Source: Artocarpus heterophyllus
Lineage: Eukaryota > Streptophyta > Magnoliopsida > Rosales > Moraceae
DNA: 64,000 nucleotides
Reading direction: 5' to 3'
Assembly: GCA_025403435.1 (NCBI GenBank)
Contig: JAJQZP010000049.1
Location: forward strand, 873,487 to 937,486
In this document: positions 1-12,153 of the stretch, piece by piece
Numbering within the stretch: the first letter of the stretch is position 1
Layout of the letters: each line of letters begins with the position of its first letter
The notes under the pieces: model-generated
Told to the model about the DNA's origin: nothing
Databases searched by the model: none
The model's input: the letters and a program-made list of their open reading frames with translations, nothing else
Program-made: the position numbers and the translations under genes

Positions 1-2820
1 GAGAAATACACTAATTTAGTTATATAAACAACAGTAAATTGAACAAAGTTGTTCAAATTATGGCTTATTCTTTAAGCACCTCACTGTTTTCACTTCTTAT
101 GAGAATGATAGACTAATTTAGCAATAGAAACAAGAGCGAATTGGAAAAAGTTGTAAAAACTTATTTATTTTTTAATCACGTTCTTGTTTTACTTATTGTG
201 TGAAATACACTAATTTACCCAAAAAACAATAGTGAATTGAAAGAACTTGTCAAAGCTTGTCTCTTATTTAATCATGCCCTTGTTCCACAACTTGTGTGAA
301 ACACATACTAATTTAGCTATAGAAACAGTATCGAATTGAATATACTTGCTAAAACTTGTCTCTTATTTTATCATGCCCTTGTTTTACTTCTTGTGTGAAA
401 AATATGCTAATTTAGCCATAGAAATAATAGTGAATTGAAATAAGTTGTTCAAATTATGGCTCGTTCTTTAAACACATTATCATTTCACTTCTTATGTGAA
501 AAATAGACTAATTTAGCAATTGAAATAGCAGTGGATTTAAAAGAACTTATTAAAACTTATCGATTTTTTAAGAACGCTTCTATTTTACTTCTTCTGCAAA
601 AAACACACTAACTAAGCCACATAAAAATAACGAATCAAAAACTGGTGGAAACTTATCTTTTATTTAATCATGTCTCCATTTTACATCTTGTGTGAAAAAC
701 ATAATAATCTAGCCAAAGAAACAAGAGTGAATTGAGTAAACTTGTTGAATTTTTGTCTCATTTAATCACGCCCTCGTTTCATATTTGTGTGAAATGCATA
801 CTAATTTAGCCAAAGAAACAATAGTGAATTGAAAAAACTTAATAAAACTTATCTATTTCTTAAGAATGTCCTTGTGTTGCTTCTTATGCGAAAAGCACAC
901 TAATTTAGTAATAGAAACAAGTGTGAATTGAGAAAACATGTTAAAATTTAATTTTTTTAAGCACGCCCCCGTTTTACTTCTTGCAAGAGAAACACACTAA
1001 CTAAGTGATAGAAACAATAGAGAATTGAAAAAACTTTTTGAAACTTATCCTCTATTTAATCATCTGCCCCCTTGACTTCTTGCGTGAAAAACACAATTTT
1101 AGCCAAAGAAACAGAACTAAATTGAAAAAACCCTATGATACTTATCCCTTATCAAAGCATGCCCCCACTTCACATCTTGTATGAAAAACATACTAATTTA
1201 GCTAAAGAAATAACCGTGAATTGAAAACACTTAATGAAACTTATCTCTAGTTTAATCCTGCCCCCGTTTCACTTCTTATGTAAAAAAAGCACAAATTTAT
1301 CTATAAAAAATAGTGCATTGAAAAAACTTGTCAAAACTTATCTTTTATTAAATCACATTCCTGTTTCACAACATGTGTAAAATACGTACAAATTTAGCCA
1401 TAGAAATTGTGGCAAATTGAATAAACTTGTTGAAACTTAGCTCTTATTTGATCACACCCCCCTGTTACACTTCTTGTATGAAAAATACACTAATGTAGCC
1501 ATAGAAACAACAGTGAATTGAAATAAGTTATTCAAATTATGACTCGTTCTTTAAACACATCCCCATTTCATTTCTTATGTGAAAAATGGAATAATTTAGC
1601 AATAGAAACAATAGCAGATTTAAAAAACTTGTTAAAACTTATCTATTTTTAAGCACACCTCGATTTTACTTCTTCTGCGAGAAATACACTAATTTAGCCA
1701 CGTAAAAATAAGGAATCAAAAAACTTATGAAACTTATCTCTAATTTAATCATGTCCCCATTTTGCATCTTGTGTGAAAGACACAATAATTTATCCAGAGA
1801 AATAGTAGTGAATTGGAAATTTTTTTCTTCTTAAATTATGCCCCATTTCATATCTTGTATGAAATACACACTAATTATGGCGAAAGAAACAATAATGAAT
1901 AAAAAAAACTTGTTAAAACTTATCTATTTTTTAAGAAAGCCCTTGTTTCACTTCTAGTGTGAAAAACACACAATTTTAGCAATAGAAACAAGGGTGAATT
2001 GAAAAAACATGTTAAAACTTAAATATTTTTTAAGCACCACTCCATATCACTTCTTGTGTGAAAACACACTAATTTAGCTATTGAAATAATAGTAAATTGT
2101 AAAAACTTGTTCAAACTTATCTCTTATTTAACCACGTTCTTGTTTCACTTCTTGTGTGAAAAATACACTAATTTACCATAGAAACAATTGTGAATTGAAG
2201 AAAGTCATTGAAATTATGGCTTGTTCTTTTAACACGTTATAGTTTCACTTTTATGTGAAAAACAGACTAATTTAGTAATAGAAACAATAGTGAATTGAAA
2301 AAACTTATTAAAACTTATATTTTTTTAAGCATACCCCTATTTCACTTCTTCATCGATAAACACACTAATGTAGCCATAGAAAAATAGTGAATAAAAAAAC
2401 TTGTGGAAGCTTCACGTTCCCTTTTCATTTCTTGTGTGAAATACACATTATGTTAGCAGAGGAAATAGCAATGAATTGAATAAACTTGTTGAAAGTTATC
2501 TCTTATTTAATCATGCCCTCATTTCACTTCTTATGTGAAAAGTATACTAATTTAGCCATAGAAACAATAGCAAATTGAACAAAGGCATTAGAATAATGGC
2601 TCGTTCTTTAAGTACGTCATCATTTCACTTCTTAGATGGCAAACAACCTAATTTAGCAATAGAAATAAGTGTGAAATAAAAATACTTTTAAAAACACATT
2701 TAATTTTCCCCCCGTTTTACTTCTTATGTGAAAAAATACTAATTTATCTATAAAAATAATAGTGAATTGAAAAAACTTATCAAAATTTATCTCTTATTTA
2801 ATCACGCCATTAACTCATAT
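1..2820 (+). repeat. Satellite array block 1 (97-99 bp monomer)
   Basis: AT-rich tandem repeat of about 29 monomers. Each monomer has a conserved first half (core ACTAATTTAGCCATAGAAAC followed by a GTGAATTG box) and a variable second half, then CACTTCTTGTGTGAAAAA. At least five second-half classes recur: ATCTCTTATTTAATCA, ATCTATTTTTTAAGCA, ATTATGGCTCGTTCTTTAA, a CTTGTGGAAAC class and a CCCTATGAAAC class. The block enters from outside the window and is ended by the insertion of solo LTR A. No coding potential is seen. Confidence 0.93.
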
Positions 2821-4663
2821 TGTAACGCCTTCTATTTTCTTTTACAGACATTTATATTAGTTTAACGTTAAAATGTGATAATTTAAGTTATATTTTTACT
2901 TATGTTAAGAAAATTAACTTTTTATTTAATAATATCGTAGGTGCCGACCATGTTGGATAGATGTGGTCAGGATGTTCATACAAAAAATAATAATAAGCTT
3001 AAAGTATTTATTGTTTTTATTAGGAGTTTCAACTTGCTCTCAATTTATAACCTTTATAATACTCTGGATTTTTGTATGCCCTAGAGTTATATTCTTGATG
3101 ATGACATGAATTTTGTTGTATATTTTCTTATTTTTATAACATTAATGATGTCATGATAATTAAATGTGTAGCATTTTTATTATGCCATTAAGAAATTAGA
3201 TAATATAAAGTTCCTAAAAGAATAATGTGTAAATAAATATTTTTTAGGGGCCATAGGAGCAAATATTATTATTGTATATAAAAAATTATGTATTATAATT
3301 ATTTTACATTATATTATATTATATAACATTTATCTTATGTTATAACTACTTAACATATAACCGTTTATTACAATATATTAATATTATATTATATATAGTT
3401 GTTAAGATTAAATGAAGGAAACGGAACAATGAAAAAAAAGCAACCGTGCCATGGGAAAAAGAAAAAGAAAGAAAGAAATAGAAAAAAAAAGGGAAATCTA
3501 ATTAGATTAGGATTACACTTATTTAAAAAGGGGAAAATTTAATTAGATTAGGATTAGAGTTTTCTACACTCATCTAATCTCTTCTCTACCATAAACCTAT
3601 AATATATCTTTATGCCACCAAAGCCTTCATTCTCTTAATCTCTAGCCAAAGGAATTAACTCCCTTACCTACTCTCAAATTCATGTTCATAAGTCTGCATC
3701 ATCTCTCTAATCCTCAAAGAAAGCTTATATATATATGTATGTATATGTATCACTTAATTAAGTGTTGCACACCCTATGTTTATATTTATGATGTTCTGAA
3801 GCTTTGGACTTGTCATGTTTGGTTTGGGAATCGCTATCCTACTCCTCTTATGACGATGCGCCTATGATGTTAATAGTGCAACGCTTGGACCCTTAAACAT
3901 AAAATGAATAATATTTTAATACAGAAGTTTAAATGAAAGATATGTTACATATATTAATATGTGCCTTGTGCCCTGTTATGTTTATGACTATGATCCTATG
4001 TTATGTTTTTATGAAAGTTCATATTTTATGTTGTGAGATAAAAAAGTGTACTTACTAAGCTTATGCTTACTTGGTTTTATATCATGTTGCAGACAAAGGT
4101 AAAAAGCATATGGAATAGGTGAAAGACGGGGTAGGTGTGTGCTCTAGGAGTGTTGGATTGGAAACGAAATCACACTATGAAAAGAATTAATGACTTGAAC
4201 AATGATTTTATTATTAATGTTACTTTCTGCACTAATGCTGATTCAAGACTTGATTTATTTTCCTATAGACTGTTGAGACTATTTAATATTTCCTTAATTG
4301 TGGTTTCTTGAGGACTATGCCATGTTTCTTTATTTTTGTGTGATTAAACTATTTGGACATATAAGTATTTTTCTTAAGAGATTTAAACATTGTTTTCAGT
4401 TTTGTATGTCTATAATTTAGTAAATGATTGTATTTGTGAACTAACCTTTTATATAGGTGATCGATTAGCCAAACACTATAAGTGTCCCATTGGGCTAATT
4501 GAAGTGAAAGAAGCAAATCTAGTAAGTAGTTTAAAAAAAATTATGCATGCTTTCCTAAGATTTCTATTTGAGTGTAAGTACTTTATTTGAATTGTTTATC
4601 TCTAAATAATAATATGAACGGCAAAAGTAACAATTATTGTAACGTCCGTAAGAGGGCATTACA
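2821..4663 (+). mobile_element. Solo LTR A, copy 1 (Ty3/gypsy type)
   Basis: An 1843-bp solitary LTR starting TGTAACGCC and ending GGGCATTACA. It is flanked by the 5-bp TSD CATAT at 2816-2820 and 4664-4668, with satellite on both sides. No internal region or second LTR adjoins it, so it is read as a solo LTR left by LTR-LTR recombination. The termini and a central block (the stretch with CACTTAATTAAGTGTTGCAC near 3750 and TGTACTTACTAAGC near 4047) match, in reverse complement, the LTRs of the chromovirus at 12154-23724. The family is therefore related to that gypsy group. The short open frames inside it are not coding. Confidence 0.9.
3491..3606 (+). promoter_or_regulatory. LTR A promoter region: tandem AT-rich motifs and TATA-like box
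   Basis: Two direct copies of a motif around CTAATTAGATTAGGATTA lie about 47 bp apart at 3497-3557. A TATA-like stretch (CTATAATATATC) follows near 3597. The duplicate copy of this LTR has a clean TATAAATA at 30450-30457. The arrangement suggests upstream elements of the LTR promoter; this is inferred from position only. Confidence 0.5.
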
Positions 4664-5457
4664 CATATCTTGTCTAAAATACTCTCTAATTTGACCTAAC
4701 AAACATTAGTCAATTGAATAAACCTTTTAAAACTTATCTCTTATTTAATCATGCCCTCGTGTCACTTCTTGTGTGAAAAATAAAGTAATTTAGCAATATA
4801 AACAATAGTAAATTAAACAAAGTTGTTAAAGTAATGGCTCATTTTTTAGCACGTTAGTGTTTCACTTTTTATATGAAAAACAACCTAAGTTAGTACTAGA
4901 AACAAGTGTGAGTTGAAAAAACTTGTAACAAACATTTTTATTTTTAAGCATGCCCCTGTTTTACTTCTTGTGTAAAAAGCAAACTAATTTGGCCAAAGAA
5001 ACAATAGTGAATTAAAAAACTTGTTGAATCTTATCTCTTATTTGATCATGCCCCGGTTTCACATCTTGTGCAAAACGCACACTAATTTATTTTTTAAGCC
5101 ATAGAAACAAGAGTGAATTAGAAAAATATGTTAAAACTTGTTTATTTTTTAAGCACACCACAGTTTTATTTCTTATTTGAAAAACACACTTATTTAGCCA
5201 TGGAAAAGGTACAGAATTGAAAGAACTTGTTGAAACTTATCCCATATTTAATCATGCCACGTTTCACTTTTTGTGTGAAAATACATTATTTTAGCTAAAG
5301 AAACAGGAATGAATTAAAAAAATCCTATGAAACTTATCTCTTATTTACGCATGCACCTACTTCCATCTTGTGGGAAAAACACACTAATTTAGCTAATGAA
5401 GTAATCATGAATTGAAAAAACTTGTTGAAACACACTAATTTAATCACGCCCCCATTC
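4664..5457 (+). repeat. Satellite array block 2
   Basis: About eight monomers of the 97-99 bp satellite lie between solo LTRs A and B. They include the CCCTATGAAAC class (degenerate, near 5322). The order of monomers matches block 31507-32162, which has lost about one monomer. This is one piece of evidence for the long duplication. Confidence 0.9.
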
Positions 5458-8400
5458 TGCAATGCCTGCCATTTTCTATTATGGATGCTTATGTTAATTT
5501 AATATTAAAATGTGATATTTTAAGTGCTATTATTATGTATGTTAAGTAAATTAACCTTTTGTTTAGTAATTTTATAGGTGACCGCCACGAGGGATCGATG
5601 TATTTGAGATATTCATGTCAAAAATAATGATAAGCATAAAGTATTTATTTTTTAAGAGTTTCAACTTACTCTAAATTTATACTTTATGATGCTCTAGAAT
5701 TATATATGCCTTAGAGTTATATTCTTAACAATAACATAAATTTTATTGTATATTTTCTAATTTTTATAACGTTTATGATGTTATGATAATTATATGTGTA
5801 ACTCTTTATTATAACATTAAAAAACTTGATAATATAAAGTATCTAAGAGAATAATTTGTAAATTAATATTTTTTGAATAAAGAAATTATAAAAAATTTCC
5901 AATAATAAAAAATTAGACTAACTACGTTTTGGTCATGGGAGTAAATATTATCGTTGTATATAAATAATCATGTATTATAATATAACATAATATAATATAA
6001 AAAAATATTATATTATATTATGTTATGTTATGTTATATATATATATATATTATAAGTGAATGGTAGTAAAATGAAACGTAAAGAAAAAAAAGTTATTTAT
6101 ATATTATATATATTAATACATAAAGAGTAGCCATAGAAAAAAAAAAGAAAAAAAGAAGGAAACCTAATTAGATTAGGATTACACTCATTTAAAAAAGAGG
6201 AAATCTAATAAGATTAGTATTACATTCATCTAAAAAAAGGGGGAAACCTAATTAGACTAGGACTAGGGTTACTTATGCTTATAAATATGTGGTTTCAAGC
6301 ACACATATTATTCTAATCCCTTTTTATTTCCCCCATCTTTTCTCATATTCCTCAATGCTTTTATGCTTTTCTTTTCTTTCCTAAATCTCACATGCCATTA
6401 GTTTGGAATTTTTTTTCTTTAAGATTTTCTCTCTCAACGAATTCAGTACTTTTATTTTCTTTCAAGCCAAAGTAGAAAGAATTCTTTATGGAGATTTTGT
6501 ATGCAAGTCTTTGTATTTGTTAAAGACAACATAAGAATTTAAGGTATGATTTAAAGGTTTTCATGGTTTTGAATTTTTATGATTGATATATATTGTTTTA
6601 TGAGAAACTTTATTAGAAAATTATTCTTTCATGTTGTGAATGTGTATGCATATATGTTTGTATAAAGAATAAATTATTTTTTTTATTACTATGATTATAA
6701 CAATGTTATTTTATGGTTAAAAGTATTTACGTTCATATGACATCAGGAAATTTTATGAAAATAAGGTTTTGTTATTGGAGTGCGATAAGAGAATTTTAGG
6801 GTTTTTGATTCATCAGAAAAGTTGCTGGCAATGTTTTGAAATCAATTGATTTTATTTTGTTGCAATTTTTTGATATGATGTGTATATATATGTTACAAAT
6901 GTCTGATATTTTTTATAAATTTTTCTTCAACATATTATTAAGGTTGTAAGTCTTCAATCAAGCACTGCTTACAAAATTTTATTTGTTGATAGATTTGCAT
7001 TTATGTTATATAGACTCTATTTTATGTAGCAAAAAGCATCTTTTGATTCTATAAAAAATTATAAATCATTATTAACATATTAACTAAGTGTCTATAAATT
7101 TTAGCTTCATGTCCTTATTATATTGAAGATAAAATTCATTAATTGCCAAGTACTCAATGGTTATAAATATCTACCTGATATGCTCTATGTGATTCATAAG
7201 ATAATTAATCATATTTTTAAATATTTTTTACAAATTTATTATTTTTCTAACTTTTACTTCTACGTTAAGCATGTCACATAAAAATTTCAAAAGCATATCA
7301 TACACATTTGATTTTATTAAATTGTTTAGATGAAACGTATTCACTGTTTAGCATATCTAATGTTGATATTAACTCTAAATTTGAACGTATGTTTTGAATT
7401 ACTCTATACTTATTTGGAGTGAAGTGTGGATATGCTATGATTTTACATGTCTATTATCTGTAATAATTTTTATAAATTATTTTATGGTATATATAATTTA
7501 ATACATAATTTTCAATTAAGACTGCTCACTGCCTAGGATTTGTTCGAAAATTTTATAGTTTTGATTATATGATTTATTTTAATTATCAAATGAAATTTTT
7601 ATGGCTAAAGAAAAATCTGATCACTATATATATTTGTTAACTTTATTTCTACATATTTTTATGCTCTGATTGAATATGAATTTGAAGATATAGGACTATG
7701 AATCCTTGAAGGTCAATCAGTTTTTATAATTGGTAGATTTACTTGAATATTTTGAAAATTTGAAAAAGGTGTTTGGATTAGTATCTTCAATAGAAGAAAA
7801 TTTGAGCGATGTTTATGTATCTTAGCTAAGTTATGAAAAAAGTTTTACACTTTATGCATGCTTATAAGTTGAAATTAATTTCTCAAAGTAATTAAAGGTC
7901 AAGTTTTCCATCTTTATGTTTCTTGACTTTAAGTGCATATTTGTGACTCAATGATGCTTTGTTTTGTTAAAAATGGTATATGATGATGTTATATGATAAC
8001 AACTAATATGATAACGAACGATAGTATAAAGATGAATATTAATATTATGTATTGTATGAATGATTGACATGAACGCTTCAAAAGGCGAGCACATAGAGAA
8101 CTACGGGAACGTCACCCAATTTAAGATTTAGTAACCAAGCAAGTCTAGTAAGTACATTCTCATCAGCAACATGATAAAAGTTTTCAAAAAAGTGCTGAGA
8201 ATATGTTTTATGATAATTTTTAAATTTGTTTATACATATTGTTTTCTTATGAAAACTCTTGTTGCAACAAAAAAAAAGTTTAATAGATGTTTTAATGACG
8301 AGGTATGTTAAAGGTATACCTATATATATGCATCACTTAATTAAGCATTGCACACTGTATATTTATGTTTGTCTCGCTAGGTGGACTATCCCGAAGGTGG

Positions 8401-9029
8401 ACTTGTATGTTTCATTTGAGATTAGCTACCTTACTCCTCTCGTACAACTATGTTTATGTTTATGGTGTAACGCTTGGGCCCTAAAGATAAAATGAATAAT
8501 GTTTTAATATGAAAGTTTAAAAGAAAGATAGGTTCTACATCAACTTGTGCCTCATGCACTACTATGACTATAATTATGATATTATATAATGATTTTTATA
8601 AAACGCTTCATGTTGTAAGATAGGAATGTGTACTTACTAAGCTTATGCTTATTTACTTTATATCATGTTGCATATAAGGATAAGATGTAGGCTGACAAAG
8701 ATGGAGGACAAGGGCGGGTGCATGTGTAAAAAGTGTTGGATTGGAAATGGAGTTACGTCATGAAAGGACTTTAAACTCAAACAAAATTTACTATATTATG
8801 TTACGCATTTTTATTTATTTTAGACTCGGTTCTATTTATAATATATTCTTTTAAACTTATGTTTTATTGAATGTAATTTGTATTTTAGATTTTTAGTTTC
8901 TTAGGTTATTAATTAAAGAATATGCTATATAGTTTGCTTCATATTAATTAGTTGTTTGTTTAGAAGCTAGAGTGCTAACGTGATACCAATGGGTTTGTAT
9001 TTGTTAAATATTTGCTTTTGTTAACTAAG
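5458..9029 (+). mobile_element. Solo LTR B, copy 1 (gypsy type, right end deleted)
   Basis: This LTR-type repeat starts TGCAATGCC next to a CATTC flank and aligns along its length with the complete LTR B copy at 32163-35348. It lacks the terminal stretch that corresponds to 35119-35348 and its right TSD. Satellite resumes directly after a shared AAG at 9027-9029. It keeps about 540 bp (roughly 7350-7888) that copy 2 has lost. It contains the same central LTR block as LTR A and the chromovirus LTRs, around 8330-8690. No coding sequence is recognised. Confidence 0.85.
6159..6287 (+). promoter_or_regulatory. LTR B promoter region: triple direct repeat and TATAAATA
   Basis: Three direct repeats of about 40 bp are built on AACCTAATTAGATTAGGATT: copies near 6161, 6192 and 6244, the later ones slightly diverged. 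They run up to a TATA box, TATAAATA, at 6280-6287. The same layout is seen in copy 2 (TATA at 32922-32929). It probably represents the LTR promoter with tandem upstream elements. Confidence 0.55.
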
Positions 9030-12000
9030 CACGGCCTTGTTTTATTTCTTTTGCAAAAAAAATACTAATTTAGCCATTAAAAAATAGTGGATCAAAAAAC
9101 TTTTGGAAACTTCATGATCCCTTTTTATATCTTGTGTGAAACATACTAATTTTGCCAAAGAAACAATAGTAAATTGAATAAACTTGTTGACACTTATCTC
9201 TTATTTAATCATGCCCCCGTTTCACTACTTATGTAAAACATACACTAATTTATCCATAGAAACAATAGAGAATTGAACAAAGTTGCTCAAATAAGGCTCG
9301 TTCTTTAAGCATGCCATCGTTTCACTTCTTAGAGGAAAAACAGACTAATTTAGCAATAGAAACAAGAGCGAATTGAAAAACTTGTAAAAACATATTTATT
9401 TTTTAAGCACACCTCCGTTTTACTTCTTGTGTGAAAAATATACTAATTTATTTATAAAAACAATATTGAATTGAAAAACTTGTAGGAACTTATTTCTTAT
9501 TTAATCACAACCCTGTTTCACATCTTGTGTTTAATACATACTAATTTAGTCATAGAAATAGTAGCGAATTGAATAAAGTTGCTAAAACTTATCTCTTACT
9601 TTATCACGCCCCTATTTCACTTCTTGTATGAAAAATGCACTAATTTAGCCATAAAAACTATAGTAAATTGAAATAAGTTGTTAAAATCATGGCCCATTTC
9701 TTAAATACGTCACTATTTCACTTTTTATGTGAAAAACAAACTAATTTAGCAATAAAAACAATAGTGGATTTTAAAAAACTTGTTAAAACTTATCTACTTT
9801 CTAAGCACACTTCTATTTTACTTCTTCTGCAAAAAACACAATAACTTAGCCACATAAAAATAAGGAATCAAAAAACTTGTGGAAACCTATCTTTTATTTA
9901 ATCATGTCATTGTTTCACATCTTGTGTGAAAAACACAATAATTTTGCAAAAGAAACAATAGTGAATTGAATAAACTTGTTAAAATTTTGTCTTATTTAAT
10001 CACACCCCCGTTTCATATCTATGTAAAATACATACTAATTTAGCCAAAAAAACAATAGTGAATTGAAAAAATTTGTTAAAACTTATCTATTTTTTAAGAA
10101 AGCCCTTGTGTCGCTTCTTATGTGAAAAACACAATAATTTAGTAATAGAAACAAGTGTGAATTGAAAAAACATGTTAAAATTAAATTTTTTTTTTAAGCA
10201 CGCCCCCGTTTTACTTCTTGCATGAGAAACACACTAACTTAGTGATAGAAACAATAGAGGATTGAAAAAACTTGTTGAAACTTATCCCTTATTTAACCAC
10301 GCCCCCTTTAACTTCTTGTTTGAAAAACACACAATTTTAGCTGAAGAAACAGAAGTGAATTGAATATGAAACTTATCTCTTATCAAAGCATGCCCCTGTT
10401 TCACATCTTGTAAGAAAAACATTCTAATTTAGCTACAGAAATAACCGTGAATTGGAAAAACCTTTTGAAACTTATTCCTAATTTAATCTCGCCCCCATTT
10501 AACTTTTTAGGTTAAAAAGACACTATTTTAGCCAAAGATACATAGTTAGTTGAGAAAAGCTTATTAAAACTTATATATCTTTTAAGCACGTCCCCATTTT
10601 ACTCTTGTACAAAAACACACAAATTTAGCCATTAAAACAACAGTGAATTGTAAAAAATTGTTCAAACTTATCTCACATTTAATCATGCCCCCATTTCACT
10701 TCTTGTGTGAAAAATACACTAATTTACTACATAATCAATAGTGAATTCAAGAAAGTCGTTGAAATTATGGCTCGTTCTTTTAACATGTCATCGTTTCACT
10801 TCTTATGTGAAAAACAAACAAATTTAGTAATAGAAACAATAGTGAGTTGGAAAAACTAGTTAAAAATTATCTTTTTTTAAGCACACCCCTGTTTTACTTC
10901 TTCTTTTATAAACACACTAATTTAACCACAAAAAAATAGTGAATCAAAAAACTTGTGGAAGCTTATCTCTAATTTAATCATGTCCCCATTTCACATCTTA
11001 GGTTAACTACACACTAATTTAGCCAAAGAAACAGTATTGAATTGAATAAACTTGTTGAAACTTATCTTTTATTTAATTATGCCCTCCTTTCACCTCTTGT
11101 ATGAAAATACACTAATTTAGCCATATAAACAAATATAAATTGAACAAAGTTGTTCAATTTGTGGCTTATCCCTCAAGCACACCATCATTTCACTTCTCAA
11201 GTGAAAAACAACCTAATTTAGCATTAAAAACAAGAGTGAATTAAAAAAAAAAACTTACAAAAACATATTTATTTTTTAAGCACACCTCTAGTTTACTTCT
11301 TGTATGGAAAACACACTAATTTATCAATAGAAACAATAGTGAATTAAAAAAATTGTTGAAACTTCTCTCTTATTTACTCACACCTTCGTTTCACATCTTG
11401 TGTGAAATACTCTCTAATTTAACCAAAGAAACATTAGTCAATTGAACACTAATTTAGCCAAAGAAAAATAGTGAATTGAAAAACTTATCAAAACTTATCT
11501 CTTATTTAATCATGCCCTCGTTTCACATCTTATGTGAAATGCTCTCTAATTTAACCAAAGAAACATTAATCAATTGAATAAACTTGTTAAAACTTATCTT
11601 TTATTTAATCATGCCCTTGTTTCATTTCTTGTGCAAAAAAAAATAATTTAGCAATAGAAACAATAATGAATTGAACAAAGTTGTTAAAATGCTAGAGTAT
11701 TTTTTAAGCATGTCAGTGTTTCACTTCTTATGCAATAAAAAGACTAATTTAGCACTGGAAAAAAGAGTGAATTGAAAAAACTTGTAAAACATTTTTATTT
11801 CTTAAGTGTACCCCCGTTTTACTTCTTCTGTGAAAAGAATACTAATTTAGCTAAAGAAACAATAGTGAATTGAAAAACTTGTTGAAACTTGTCTCTTATT
11901 TAATCAAGCCCCCATTTCACATCATCTGTAAAATGAACACTAATTTAGCCATAGAAACAAGAGTGAACTAAAAAAAAAAAAAAACATGCTAAAACTTGTC

Positions 12001-12153
12001 TATTTTTTAAGCACGCCCCAGATTTACTTTTTGTGTGAGAAACACACTTATTTAGCCATAGAAACAGTAGTTAATTGAAAACTTGTTGAAACTTATCCCC
12101 TTTTTAATCACACCACCGTTTCACTTCTTACATGAAAAATACACTATTTTAGC
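9027..12153 (+). repeat. Satellite array block 3 with a 19-monomer higher-order unit
   Basis: About 32 monomers. A recognisable monomer (TTGAACAAAGTTG) at 9273 is followed by a recognised series of classes and recurs at 11140, a spacing of 1867 bp or 19 monomers. The next monomer (AACAAGAGYGAATT) repeats with nearly the same spacing (9362, 11231), but similarity of order weakens after about three monomers. The block is interrupted at 12154 by the Ty3/gypsy element. Confidence 0.9.

Larger units (their letters stand above)
1270..9029 (+). repeat. Segmental duplication, copy 1 (satellite + LTR A + LTR B)
   Basis: Partner of 28150-35348. Insertion of LTRs A and B preceded the duplication, because both copies share the insertion sites. 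Monomer order breaks phase near 1270, taken as the approximate left limit. The right limit is uncertain, since about 230 bp of LTR B and a few monomers are deleted here. Confidence 0.82.

Noticed and set aside
1..2820. Regular repeats with variable parts, reminiscent of a CRISPR array
   Set aside because: Repeats are contiguous and diverged, variable halves fall into a few recurring classes, and there are no cas genes. It is a plant satellite.
5990..6050. TATATA run as a possible origin or promoter
   Set aside because: A simple AT microsatellite; the promoter-like TATAAATA with upstream repeats is at 6280.
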